DNA of 64,000 nucleotides, taken from contig NZ_LT629771.1 in NCBI RefSeq assembly GCF_900105175.1, positions 3,915,501 through 3,979,500 on the forward strand. The letters are read 5' to 3'. This document shows, piece by piece, positions 55,253 to 63,748 of the stretch; within the stretch, counting starts at the first letter, position 1, and each line of letters begins with the position of its first letter. A program made the translations under genes and the position numbers. The DNA comes from Jiangella sp. DSM 45060. GTDB taxonomy: Bacteria; Actinomycetota; Actinomycetes; Jiangellales; Jiangellaceae. The notes below the pieces were generated by a model that did no database searches, was not told where the DNA came from, and saw only the letters and a list, made by a program, of their open reading frames with translations.

Positions 55253-55326
55253 ACTTAGTGGGACGACCTTGTGACAGCGGCCGACCCCTTCTACGCCCGG
55301 GTAGCCGCGAGGCTAAAGGGGTGCTT

Positions 55327-56505
55327 GTGATCGTCGCCCCCGGTCAGGGGTCCCAGACGCCCGGGTTCCTCACGCCGTGGCTGGAGGACCCGTCGTTCGC
55401 GGCCCGCATCGACTGGCTGTCCGCCGTCGCCGGGCTGGACCTCGCCCACTACGGCACCGAGGCCGACGCCGACGCCATCCGCGACACCGCCGTCGCCCAG
55501 CCGCTGCTGGTGGCGTCGGGCCTGGTCGCGGCGCTCGCGCTGTTCCCGCACCCGGCCGACGGGTTCGCGGCGGTGGGCGCGGCGGCCGGGCACAGCGTCG
55601 GCGAGATCACCGCGGCCGCCGCCGTCCGCGTCATCACCGCCGAGCAGGCCATGGTGTTCGTCCGCGAGCGCGGGCGGGGCATGGCCGAGGCGGCCGCGAA
55701 GGAGTCCACCGGCATGACCGCCGTCCTCGGCGGCGATCCCGACGACGTCCTCGCGACGCTCGGGCGGCACGGCCTCACCCCCGCCAACGTCAACGGCGCC
55801 GGCCAGGTCGTCGCCGCCGGCACCGTCGCCCAGCTCGAGGCGCTGGCCGGCGACCCGCCGCAGGGCGCCCGGCTGCGCGCGCTGTCCGTCGCCGGGGCGT
55901 TCCACACCACGCACATGGCGTCGGCGGTGAAGCGGCTGCGGCACTACGCGCAGTCGATCAGCACCCACGACCCCCGCACGCTGCTGCTGTCGAACCGCGA
56001 CGGCCAGGTCGTCCACGACGGCCGCCAGGTGCTCGACCGCCTGGTCGACCAGGTGTCCAACCCGGTCCGCTGGGACCTCTGCATGGAGACCATGGCCGAC
56101 CTCGGCGTCACCGGCGTGCTGGAGATGCCGCCGGCCGGCACGCTGACCGGCCTGGCCAAGCGCGCGCTGCCCGGCGTCGAGACGTTCGCGCTGAAGACGC
56201 CCGACCAGCTCGACGCCGCCCGCGCGTTCGTCGAGCAGCACGGCGGCCAGCCCAGCGCGCTGGCCACCAACCCGACGTGGCGCCTCGTCATCGCGCCGGT
56301 GAAGGGCACGTTCGCCGCCGGCGGCGCCAAGACCGGCGACCACCTGGCCGCCGGCGACACCGTCGGCACTGTCAGCTCGCTGCGTGACGCCGTCGAGGTC
56401 ACGGCCGGGCACGGCGGCACCATCATCGAATGGCTGGTCGAGGACGGCGATCCGGTCGCCCCCGGTCAGCCGCTGGTCCGGCTGCACCCCGAGGCGGTGG
56501 CGTGA
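55327..56505 (+). CDS. fabD: Malonyl-CoA:ACP transacylase with C-terminal biotinyl/lipoyl-like domain
   Basis: A 392-residue protein, about 75 residues longer than typical FabD. Residues 1-305 are the transacylase: GQGSQ at 6-10, nucleophile Ser90 in GHSVGE, and catalytic His193 in GAFHTTHM. It moves malonyl from CoA to acyl carrier protein. Residues 319-388 form an added domain with the biotinyl/lipoyl hammerhead pattern: IAPVKGTF, a GDTVGTV turn, then GGTIIEWLVEDGDPVAPGQPLV. Where BCCP has the MKM biotinylation site this domain reads SLRDA, with no Lys, so it cannot be biotinylated in the normal way. GTG 55327 is preferred over GTG 55321 because AAAGGGG lies five bases before it. Confidence 0.93.
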   Translation: MIVAPGQGSQTPGFLTPWLEDPSFAARIDWLSAVAGLDLAHYGTEADADAIRDTAVAQPLLVASGLVAALALFPHPADGFAAVGAAAGHSVGEITAAAAVRVITAEQAMVFVRERGRGMAEAAAKESTGMTAVLGGDPDDVLATLGRHGLTPANVNGAGQVVAAGTVAQLEALAGDPPQGARLRALSVAGAFHTTHMASAVKRLRHYAQSISTHDPRTLLLSNRDGQVVHDGRQVLDRLVDQVSNPVRWDLCMETMADLGVTGVLEMPPAGTLTGLAKRALPGVETFALKTPDQLDAARAFVEQHGGQPSALATNPTWRLVIAPVKGTFAAGGAKTGDHLAAGDTVGTVSSLRDAVEVTAGHGGTIIEWLVEDGDPVAPGQPLVRLHPEAVA

Positions 56506-56507
56506 AC

Positions 56508-57527
56508 ATGAGCGCACTCACGATCCAGTCCGAGCGGCAGCCGCGTGCTTCGCGCGTCCTCGGCATCGGCGGCTACCGGCCCACCCGGGTCGTCACCAAC
56601 GCCGAGATCGTCGAGCAGATCGACTCCTCCGACGAGTGGATCCGCACCCGCTCCGGCATCGAGAGCCGCCGCTGGGCCGGTGAGGACGAGACCGTCATCT
56701 CGATGAGCCTCGCGGCCGCCCGGAAGGCGCTGGCCGACGCCGGCATCCAGCCCGAGCAGGTCGACTGCGTCATCGTCTCCACCGTCACGCACCTGTACCA
56801 GACCCCGTCCGCCGCCGCCCAGATCGCCTACGAGCTGGGCACCAACCGGGCCGCCGCGTTCGACGTCTCCGCCGCGTGCGCCGGGTTCTGCTACGGGCTG
56901 TCGCTGGCGTCCGACATGGTGCGCGTCGGCACCGCCGGCCACGTCGTCGTCATCGGCGTCGAGCGGCTGTCCGACCTCACCGACCGCACCGACCGGGGCA
57001 CGGCGTTCCTGTTCGCCGACGGCGCCGGAGCCGCGGTCGTCGGACCGGCCGCCGGCGCCGCCGAGGCCGGCATCGGCCCCGTCGTGTGGGGCTCCGACGG
57101 CCAGCACCTCGACCACATCAAGCAGAAGGAGAACTGGCGCGACGCCCTGTTCGGCGAGACCGGTCCGCAGATGCCGCACCTGGTCATGCAGGGCAACCCG
57201 GTCTTCCGGTGGGCGTCGTACGAGATGGCGAAGGTGGCCCAGGAGGCGCTCGACGCCGCCGGCGTCACCGTCGACGACCTCGACGTGTTCGTGCCGCACC
57301 AGGCCAACATGCGCATCACCGACGCGATGGCACGCCAGCTCAAGCTGCCCGAGCGGGTCGCCATCGCTCGCGACATCGCCACCCAGGGCAACACCTCGGC
57401 GGCCTCGATCCCGCTGGCCATCGAGCGCATGCTCGAGACCGGCGAGGCCCAGAGCGGCGACCTCGCCCTCATCATCGGCTTCGGCGCGGGGCTGGTTTAC
57501 GCCGGTCAGGTGATCCGCATCCCCTGA
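56508..57527 (+). CDS. fabH: Beta-ketoacyl-ACP synthase III
   Basis: A 339-residue condensing enzyme. The catalytic triad is Cys124 in SAACAGFCYG, His in FVPHQANMRI and Asn in GNTSAASIP. It joins an acyl-CoA primer to malonyl-ACP to start fatty-acid synthesis; in actinobacteria branched primers are common. ATG 56508 lies two bases after the fabD stop. A GTG at 56502 that overlaps that stop is an alternative start. GAGGCGG lies upstream. Confidence 0.95.
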   Translation: MSALTIQSERQPRASRVLGIGGYRPTRVVTNAEIVEQIDSSDEWIRTRSGIESRRWAGEDETVISMSLAAARKALADAGIQPEQVDCVIVSTVTHLYQTPSAAAQIAYELGTNRAAAFDVSAACAGFCYGLSLASDMVRVGTAGHVVVIGVERLSDLTDRTDRGTAFLFADGAGAAVVGPAAGAAEAGIGPVVWGSDGQHLDHIKQKENWRDALFGETGPQMPHLVMQGNPVFRWASYEMAKVAQEALDAAGVTVDDLDVFVPHQANMRITDAMARQLKLPERVAIARDIATQGNTSAASIPLAIERMLETGEAQSGDLALIIGFGAGLVYAGQVIRIP

Positions 57528-57538
57528 CGCCACGCCAC

Positions 57539-57571
57539 GTGCCCGCCCGACGGCGTGCGGGCACCTACGAT
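57539..57571 (+). promoter_or_regulatory. Hairpin and possible extra promoter between fabH and acpP
   Basis: Stem GTGCCCGC (57539-57546) with GCGGGCAC (57557-57564) and a 10-base loop, then TACGAT (57566-57571) in -10 form. In the 104-base fabH-acpP gap this could trim or attenuate the message, or give acpP its own transcript. No convincing -35 is seen. Confidence 0.4.
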
Positions 57572-57631
57572 CGTCACCGACCACGAATCGGTCACGAGGC
57601 ATCATCCACACCAACGAGGAGAACGACAGAC

Positions 57632-57877
57632 ATGGCCACCACCGAGGAGATCCGCGAGGGTCTTGCCGAGATCGTCAACGAGATCACCGGCGTTCCCGCC
57701 GAGGACGTGCAGCTCGAGAAGTCCTTCACCGACGACCTCGACATCGACTCGCTGTCGATGGTCGAGGTGGTCGTCGCGGCCGAAGAGAAGTTCAACGTGA
57801 AGATCCCCGACGAAGAGGTCAAGAACCTCGCCACCGTCGGCGACGCCGTCACGTTCATCGAGAAGGCAGGGTCGTAA
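57632..57877 (+). CDS. acpP: Acyl carrier protein
   Basis: An 81-residue acidic four-helix protein. Ser40 in DIDSLSMVEV receives the 4'-phosphopantetheine arm that carries the growing acyl chain. Length and sequence are typical of primary-metabolism ACP. ATG 57632 follows GAGGAGAACGAC. It lies between fabH and fabF, as in Streptomyces. Confidence 0.97.
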   Translation: MATTEEIREGLAEIVNEITGVPAEDVQLEKSFTDDLDIDSLSMVEVVVAAEEKFNVKIPDEEVKNLATVGDAVTFIEKAGS

Positions 57878-57881
57878 GCAG

Positions 57882-59141
57882 ATGTCGCATTCCCAGGCAC
57901 GAGTCGTCGTCACCGGGCTCGGCGCCACCACGCCCGTCGGGGGCGACGTAGCGTCGACCTGGGAGTCCCTGCTCGCCGGTCGATCCGGCGTACGCAAGCT
58001 GACCCAGGAGTGGGTCGCCGACCTGCCGGTGCAGATCGGTGCGCCGGTCGCCGTCGACCCCTCCGAGGTCCTCCCCCGCGTCGAGGCCCGCCGGCTGGAC
58101 CGCTCGGCCCAGTTCGCCATCATCTGCGCCCGCGAGGCGTGGGCCGACGCCGGATTCTCCGGCAAGGCCAGTGAGGCGGGACTGGACCCCGAGCGCGTCG
58201 GCGTCGTCTGTGCCTCCGGCATCGGCGGGCTCACGACGCTGCTGTCCAACTACGACCAGTTGCTCGCGTCCGGCCCGCGCCGGGTGTCGCCGCTGGCCAT
58301 CCCCATGCTGATGCCGAACAGCCCGTCCGCGAACGTCAGCATCGAGCTGCAGGCGCAGGCCGGCGCGCACACGCCCGTCAGCGCCTGCTCGTCCGGTGCC
58401 GAGGCGCTCGCCTACGCCGTCGACATGATCCGGCTGGGCCGGGCCGACGTCGTCGTCGCCGGCGGCACCGAGGCGGTCATCTCGCCGCTGCCGATCGCCG
58501 CGTTCGCGAACATGATGGCGCTGTCCAAGCGCAGCGACGACCCCACGGCCGTCAGCCGCCCGTTCGACAAGAACCGCGACGGCTTCGTCCTCGGCGAGGG
58601 CGGCGCGCTGATGGTGCTGGAGTCGGCCGAGCACGCTGCGGCCCGCGGCGCCCGCGTCTACGCCGAGATCGCCGGCGCCGGCATGAGCGCCGACGCCCAC
58701 CACATCGCCCAGCCCGAGCCGACCGGCCGCGGCGTCATCACGGCGATCCGCAAGTCGCTGACCGACGCCGGCCTGTCGCCCGACGACATCGGCCACGTCA
58801 ACTGCCACGCCACGTCCACCCCGACCGGCGACGCCGCCGAGTCGGTCGCGCTGAACGCCGTCTTCGGCGACCGCACGCCGTCGATCCCGGTCACCGCTCC
58901 GAAGTCGATGATCGGGCACCTGCTCGGCGGCGCCGGCGCGGTCGAGTCGCTGGCCACGGTGCTCACGCTGCACCACGGCCTGGTCCCGCCCACGGCGAAC
59001 GTCGACGACGTCGACGACGACATCAACCTCGACATCGTCCGAACCACCCCGCGAAAGCTCGACGACGGTCCGCTGGCCGCGCTGAACGACTCGTTCGGGT
59101 TCGGCGGCCACAACGTCGTCCTGGCCTTCAGGAGGACCTGA
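57882..59141 (+). CDS. fabF: Beta-ketoacyl-ACP synthase II
   Basis: A 419-residue elongating condensing enzyme. The Cys-His-His triad is Cys169 in VSACSSGAE, His in NCHATSTPTGD and His in KSMIGHLLGGAG. It starts four bases after the acpP stop, with its stop overlapping the first base of the carboxyltransferase start. Only one KAS II gene is present, unlike the kasA-kasB pair of mycobacteria. Confidence 0.96.
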   Translation: MSHSQARVVVTGLGATTPVGGDVASTWESLLAGRSGVRKLTQEWVADLPVQIGAPVAVDPSEVLPRVEARRLDRSAQFAIICAREAWADAGFSGKASEAGLDPERVGVVCASGIGGLTTLLSNYDQLLASGPRRVSPLAIPMLMPNSPSANVSIELQAQAGAHTPVSACSSGAEALAYAVDMIRLGRADVVVAGGTEAVISPLPIAAFANMMALSKRSDDPTAVSRPFDKNRDGFVLGEGGALMVLESAEHAAARGARVYAEIAGAGMSADAHHIAQPEPTGRGVITAIRKSLTDAGLSPDDIGHVNCHATSTPTGDAAESVALNAVFGDRTPSIPVTAPKSMIGHLLGGAGAVESLATVLTLHHGLVPPTANVDDVDDDINLDIVRTTPRKLDDGPLAALNDSFGFGGHNVVLAFRRT

Positions 59142-60586
59142 TGACGGCTCTGGCAGATCGTGCGGCATCGTCCAGTTCTGCCAGCCCGGCGGCTCGGGTG
59201 CCACGGGACCAGGACCCACGGCACCCCCGGCACCGGCTCACCGCTCTCTTCGACGAGGGTTCGCTCGAGCTGATCAGCGCCGACGACCTCAGCGGCATGC
59301 TCGCCGCCGTCGGCACGGTGCACGGCACCCCGGTCGTCGCGTTCTGTTCCGACGCCACGGTCATGGGCGGCGCCATGGGCGCCGACGGCTGCCGCGTCGT
59401 CGTCGACGCGTACGAGCGGGCGCTGGCCGACGGCGTCCCGATCATCGGGTTGTGGCACTCCGGCGGCGCCCGGCTGCCCGAGGGCGTGCTCTCGCTGCAC
59501 GCCGTCGGGCAGATCTTCGCCGTCATGACCCGCGCGTCGGGCACGATCCCGCAGCTGTCCGTCGTGCTCGGCCCGGCCGCCGGCGGCGGCGCGTACGGCC
59601 CGGCGCTCACCGACATCGTCATCATGGGGCCCGAAGGGCGGGTCTTCGTCACCGGCCCCGAGGTGGTCCGCTCGGTCACCGGCGAGGACGTCGACATGCT
59701 GCGCCTCGGCGGCCCCGAGCCGCACGGCCGCCGCTCCGGCGTCGTCCACGTCGTCGCCAGCACCGAGCGGGAGGCGCTGGACCGGGCCCGGTCGCTGGGT
59801 GCGCTGCTCGGCTCGCAGAGGTCGCTGGACGTCTCCGCTGTCGCCGACCGCGACCTCGGCGTGCACTTCCCGGAGTCGGCGAAGCGCGCCTACGACGTCC
59901 ACCCGATCGTCGCCGATCTGCTCGACGACGACACCGGCATCGAGCTGCACCCGCGCTGGGCGCCGAACATCACCACCACCCTGGGCCGCTTCGGCGGCCG
60001 CACCGTCGGCGTCATCGCGAACAACCCGCTGCGCCTCGGCGGCTGCCTCGACTCCACGTCCGCCGAGAAGGCCGCCCGGTTCGTCCGCATGTGCGACGCG
60101 TTCGGCGTGCCGTTGTTGGTCGTCGTGGATGTTCCCGGCTACCTTCCCGGCGTCGGCCAGGAGTGGGACGGCGTCGTCCGGCGGGGCGCGAAGCTGCTGC
60201 ACGCGTTCGCCGAGGCGACCGTGCCGCGGGTGACGCTGGTGACCCGCAAGGTCTACGGCGGCGCGTACATCGCGATGAACTCGCGAGCCCTGGGCGCCAC
60301 GCGCGTTCTCGCCTGGCCGACCGCCGAGGTCGCCGTCATGGGCGCCGTCGCCGCCGTCCGCGTCCTGCACCGGCGGAAGCTGGCCGAGGTGGCGCCCGAG
60401 GTGCGGCCACGCGTCGAGGCCGAGCTGGCCGAGGAGCACGCCCGCATCGCCGGCGGCCTCGACCGCGCCCAGGAGCTCGGGGTCATCGACGAGATCGTCA
60501 CGCCCGAACGGACCCGCTCCGCCCTCGCCCGCGCCATCGCCGACGCCCCCGAGCGGCGGGGCGCGCACGGCAACATACCCCTCTGA
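59141..60586 (+). CDS. accD: Acyl-CoA (acetyl/propionyl) carboxylase beta subunit, carboxyltransferase
   Basis: A 481-residue carboxyltransferase with the two crotonase-like halves of the AccD/PccB group. Acyl-CoA binding residues are seen in GGARLPEG and GPAAGGGAYGPAL in the N-half and in VDVPGYLPGVGQEWDG and RKVYGGAYIAMNS in the C-half. It moves carboxyl from biotin on the alpha subunit to acetyl-CoA, giving malonyl-CoA for FabD. The position matches accD6 (Rv2247) at the end of the mycobacterial fab cluster. GGAGG lies five bases before the ATG. The alpha (biotin) subunit is encoded elsewhere. Confidence 0.92.
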   Translation: MTALADRAASSSSASPAARVPRDQDPRHPRHRLTALFDEGSLELISADDLSGMLAAVGTVHGTPVVAFCSDATVMGGAMGADGCRVVVDAYERALADGVPIIGLWHSGGARLPEGVLSLHAVGQIFAVMTRASGTIPQLSVVLGPAAGGGAYGPALTDIVIMGPEGRVFVTGPEVVRSVTGEDVDMLRLGGPEPHGRRSGVVHVVASTEREALDRARSLGALLGSQRSLDVSAVADRDLGVHFPESAKRAYDVHPIVADLLDDDTGIELHPRWAPNITTTLGRFGGRTVGVIANNPLRLGGCLDSTSAEKAARFVRMCDAFGVPLLVVVDVPGYLPGVGQEWDGVVRRGAKLLHAFAEATVPRVTLVTRKVYGGAYIAMNSRALGATRVLAWPTAEVAVMGAVAAVRVLHRRKLAEVAPEVRPRVEAELAEEHARIAGGLDRAQELGVIDEIVTPERTRSALARAIADAPERRGAHGNIPL

Positions 60587-60597
60587 TCTCCCCGACC

Positions 60598-60633
60598 CTC
60601 CCGCCTCGCCAGGGCCGTCTGGCGGGGCGGGAG
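60598..60633 (+). terminator. Terminator of the fatty-acid operon, hairpin 1
   Basis: A 15-base stem with one G-T wobble, CTCCCGCCTCGCCAG with CTGGCGGGGCGGGAG, a six-base loop, and TTT directly after. It lies 11 bases after the accD stop. Confidence 0.85.
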
Positions 60634-60659
60634 TTTCGCGTCGCGCCACCCACACGACG

Positions 60660-60692
60660 GAGCGCCCCGGACCGCGTTGGTCCGGGGCGCTC
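60660..60692. terminator. Second strong hairpin after the fatty-acid operon
   Basis: A perfect 14-base stem, GAGCGCCCCGGACC with GGTCCGGGGCGCTC, and a five-base loop. It is 26 bases after hairpin 1. It can back up termination of the accD transcript and may stop the convergent DUF3145 transcript. From here to 60856 I see nothing else. Confidence 0.7.
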
Positions 60693-60856
60693 GACGTGGT
60701 GAGGCCGCTGTATTTCCCGGTCACCGGGCCGGGGACAACCACCGATGCCGGAGCGGCCACGTCTTGAGGTGTGTTACTTGACCGTGACCATACCGAGGAC
60801 TCGGCGTCTTGTGAAGGCCCTGCCGGGGATCAATTTCGCCCCGCACGCTGGCCTGC

Positions 60857-61351
60857 TCAGACGACCTGGTGCAGCCACCGCACCGGCGCACCGTCGCCCG
60901 CGTACCGGAACGGTTCGAGCTCCTCGTCCCAGGGCGCGCCGAGCAGCCGCCGCAGCTCCTCCTCGAGGTCGACCTCGCCCATGGCCGCCTTCACGACGGC
61001 GGCCTTGATGCGGTCCTCGGGGATCATGATGTCGCCGTGGACGCCGGTCACCGCGTGGAAGACGCCGAGCTCCGGGGTGTAGGAGTAGCGGGCGCCCTCG
61101 CAGCCGGGGCTGGGCTCCTCGGTCACCTCGAAGCGCAGGTGCATCCACCCGCGCAGCGCGGACGCGATCTTGGCGCCGGTGCCCGACGCACCCTGCCAGG
61201 ACAGCTCGGCGCGATACATCCCGGGGGCGGCCGGCTGCGCGCTCCAGTCCAGCTTCACGCGCACGCCAAGAGCGCCGGCCACTGCCCACTCGATGTGTGG
61301 GCACAAAGCCGACGTAGCGGCGTGGACGTACAGAACGCCACGAGTCGTCAC
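60857..61351 (-). CDS. DUF3145 family protein
   Basis: A 164-residue protein. The TTRGVLYVHAATSALCPHIEW opening belongs to the actinobacterial DUF3145 family, which often lies just after the fab cluster (as I recall for Streptomyces), convergent with it. Its function is unknown. GTG 61351 is preceded by AGGAGG and matches the family N-terminus, so longer versions are rejected. The conserved place beside fatty-acid genes hints at a related housekeeping role. Confidence 0.88.
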   Translation of the reverse strand: MTTRGVLYVHAATSALCPHIEWAVAGALGVRVKLDWSAQPAAPGMYRAELSWQGASGTGAKIASALRGWMHLRFEVTEEPSPGCEGARYSYTPELGVFHAVTGVHGDIMIPEDRIKAAVVKAAMGEVDLEEELRRLLGAPWDEELEPFRYAGDGAPVRWLHQVV

Positions 61352-61603
61352 CGGATCCTCCTGCGGTTCGAGGGACGCCTTCCCCTGCGACCTCGTTCCG
61401 CCCAGGTGAACCTGCGACGGCTCCATTGTGCACGACGAATCTTCCCGCCGCTACGTTCCCCCGCGCCTCTCCCCCGGCGTGTCCCGGCGCGTCCGGGCGT
61501 GTTCCGGGCGTGCCCCGACGTCTTCCAGGCCCGCCCTGACGCACCCCCGATGGCCCTGCCCGACAGCTTCACGGCGTCCGACACCAACGGGATCGGCCCG
61601 GCC
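61352..61603. other. Intergenic region upstream of DUF3145
   Basis: About 250 bases. I see no credible gene or strong hairpin; the right part grades into degenerate GC-rich repeat sequence of the same style as the 156-bp array. Confidence 0.5.
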
Positions 61604-61731
61604 CGGCCCCGCCCGCCGCACCCCGACAGGTCCCGGCAACCGTCGCGGGCGGCGACAGGCGGCGACAGGCGACCTCGCGCGGCCCGGCCGCTCCAAGCAC
61701 GGCTCCAACGGCTCCCGGCCGGCGCAGCCCG
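61604..61731. repeat. Left remnant of the 156-bp repeat array
   Basis: A diverged repeat copy whose last 55 bases (from about 61677) are identical to the intact units to the right of the IS element. The left part differs, with a short GGCGACAG duplication. It ends at AGCCCG, where the IS element begins. Confidence 0.8.
61726..61731. repeat. Target-site duplication, left copy (AGCCCG)
   Basis: AGCCCG directly precedes the IS left end and recurs directly after the right end at 63156-63161. Removing the IS and one copy restores the exact sequence found inside the intact repeat units. Confidence 0.75.
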
Positions 61732-63155
61732 GGGTGGCGTCCCGTGGAGTGGTGGAGTTCGTGGCCCGCTTGAGCGTCGTCGTGTCGACGGTGGTGTTGG
61801 GCGGCCATCGTGCGACGGTCAGTGAGACCTAGCGATGGAACTCACGGAAGGACACGACGCACGATGGCCTTGGACCATGCTGCCCTACTTGAGGTGCTCG
61901 AGGTGATGCGGGCCGCTGATGTGGATGATCGGGTCCGTACCGCGGCGCAGGGGATGTATCAGGCGTTGATCGATGCCGAGGCGACGGCGGTGATCGGTGC
62001 TGGCCCGTGGGAGCGCAGCGCGGAGCGGACCGCGCAGCGCAACGGCTCGCGACCCAGGGTCCTGACCACGACCGCGGGGGATCTGGAGTTGCGGATCCCG
62101 AAGCTGCGCACGGGGTCGTTCTTCCCGTCGCTGTTGGAGCGGCGCCGGCGGGTGGACCAGGCCCTGTTCGCGGTGATCATGGAGGCGTATCTGCATGGGG
62201 TGTCGACCCGCAAGGTCGATGACCTGGTCAAGGCGCTGGGCGCGGACAGCGGGATCTCCAAGTCGGAGGTGTCGCGGATCTGCGCCGATCTCGACGAAGA
62301 AGTGGGTGCGTTCCGGGACCGGTCGCTGGGCGAGACGACCTATCCGTACGTGTTCCTCGACGCGACCTACTGCAAGGCCCGGGTGAACCGCCGCGTGGTG
62401 TCCCAGGCGGTGGTCATCGCTACCGGCGTCACCGCCGACGGGCGGCGCGAGGTGCTCGGGTTCGACGTCGGCGACAGCGAGGACGGCGCGTTCTGGACCG
62501 CGTTCCTGCGCTCGTTGAAGGCCCGCGGGCTGGGCGGTGTCCAGCTGGTCATCTCCGACGCCCACACCGGCCTCAAGCACGCCATCGCCTCGGTGCTGAT
62601 CGGCGCGGCCTGGCAGCGCTGCCGGGTGCACTTCCTACGCAACGTGCTCGCCCAGGTCCCCAAGGGCAACGCCGAGATGGTGGCCGCGGCGATCCGCACG
62701 ATCTTCGCCCAGCCCGACGCCGAGCACGTGCACGAGCAGTTCGACGTCATCGCCACCATGCTCGGCCGGCAACTACCCAAGGTCGAACAGATGCTGCGCG
62801 ACGCCAAGGACGATCTCCTCGCGTTCACCACGTTCCCGATCAGCCACTGGAAGAAGATCTGGTCCACCAACCCGCTGGAACGGCTGAACAAGGAGGTCAA
62901 ACGCCGCACCGACGTCGTCGGAGTGTTCCCCAACCCCGCCGCCCTGCTCCGCCTGGCCGGATCGGTCCTCGTGGAGGCCCACGACGAATGGCAAGTCACC
63001 GCCGAACGCCGCTACCTCTCCGAAACCTCCATGGCCCTGCTCAACGCGCCGGCAACCAACAAGGAGGTGGCCAAACCCGAACTCATGACGGCATGATCAG
63101 CACACTGACCCCGCACAGTGGTCGAAGAACTCCACCACCCAGCGGGACGTCACCC
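61732..63155 (+). mobile_element. IS256-family insertion sequence
   Basis: A 1424-base element with a single transposase gene and terminal inverted repeats of 29 bases (61732-61760 and 63127-63155). The arms agree at 25 positions, both beginning GGGTG and sharing CGTCCCG and GTGGTGGAGTTC. It sits inside the 156-bp repeat array. Ends, gene and target duplication are all intact, so it may be active. Confidence 0.88.
61864..63096 (+). CDS. IS256-family (mutator-type) transposase
   Basis: A 410-residue DDE transposase of the usual family length. Candidate catalytic residues are Asp166 (FLDATYCK), Asp232 (ISDAHTGLKHA) and Glu339 (TNPLERLNKEVKRR), with the family CRVHFLRN segment between the last two. 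It cuts and joins the element ends at the inverted repeats. ATG 61864 follows GAAGGA; an in-frame ATG further upstream lies 54 bases away and lacks a ribosome site. No frameshift or early stop is present. Confidence 0.95.
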   Translation: MALDHAALLEVLEVMRAADVDDRVRTAAQGMYQALIDAEATAVIGAGPWERSAERTAQRNGSRPRVLTTTAGDLELRIPKLRTGSFFPSLLERRRRVDQALFAVIMEAYLHGVSTRKVDDLVKALGADSGISKSEVSRICADLDEEVGAFRDRSLGETTYPYVFLDATYCKARVNRRVVSQAVVIATGVTADGRREVLGFDVGDSEDGAFWTAFLRSLKARGLGGVQLVISDAHTGLKHAIASVLIGAAWQRCRVHFLRNVLAQVPKGNAEMVAAAIRTIFAQPDAEHVHEQFDVIATMLGRQLPKVEQMLRDAKDDLLAFTTFPISHWKKIWSTNPLERLNKEVKRRTDVVGVFPNPAALLRLAGSVLVEAHDEWQVTAERRYLSETSMALLNAPATNKEVAKPELMTA

Positions 63156-63748
63156 AGCCCGGCCCGCCCTGGCGGGCGCCAGCGGGCACCGGAACCGTCC
63201 GGCGGGCCCGGCCCCGCCCCGACAGATCCCAGCAACCCTCGCGGGCATCGACCGGCGACCTGGCGCGGCCCGGCCGCTCCAAGCACGGCTCCAACGGCTC
63301 CCGGCCGGCGCAGCCCGGCCCGCCCTGGCGGGCGCCAGCGGGCACCGGAACCGTCCGGCGGGCCCGGCCCCGCCCCGACAGATCCCAGCAACCCTCGCGG
63401 GCATCGACCGGCGACCTGGCGCGGCCCGGCCGCTCCAAGCACGGCTCCAACGGCTCCCGGCCGGCGCAGCCCGGCCCGCCCTGGCGGGCGCCAGCGGGCA
63501 CCGGAACCGTCCGGCGGGCCCGGCCCCGCCCCGACAGATCCCAGCAACCCTCGCGGGCATCGACCGGCGACCTGGCGCGGCCCGGCCGCTCCAAGCACGG
63601 CTCCAACGGCTCCCGGCCGGCGCAGCCCGGCCCGCCCTGGCGGGCGCCAGCGGGCACCGGAACCGTCCGGCGGGCCCGGCCCCGCCCCGACAGATCCCAG
63701 CAACCCTCGCGGGCATCGACCGGCGACCTGGCGCGGCCCGGCCGCTCC
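63156..63748. repeat. 156-bp tandem repeat array
   Basis: Units start at 63156, 63312, 63468 and 63624 with an exact 156-base period. The first three appear identical, and the fourth matches to about 63748. Each unit is over 75% GC with internal inverted parts such as CCCGCC/GGCGGG. Because 156 is a multiple of three, the array stays open in several frames and yields artificial repetitive reading frames. No gene function is supported. Confidence 0.95.

Noticed and set aside
63156-63748. CRISPR array
   Set aside because: Repeat units are 156 bases and contiguous, with no variable spacers and no cas genes.
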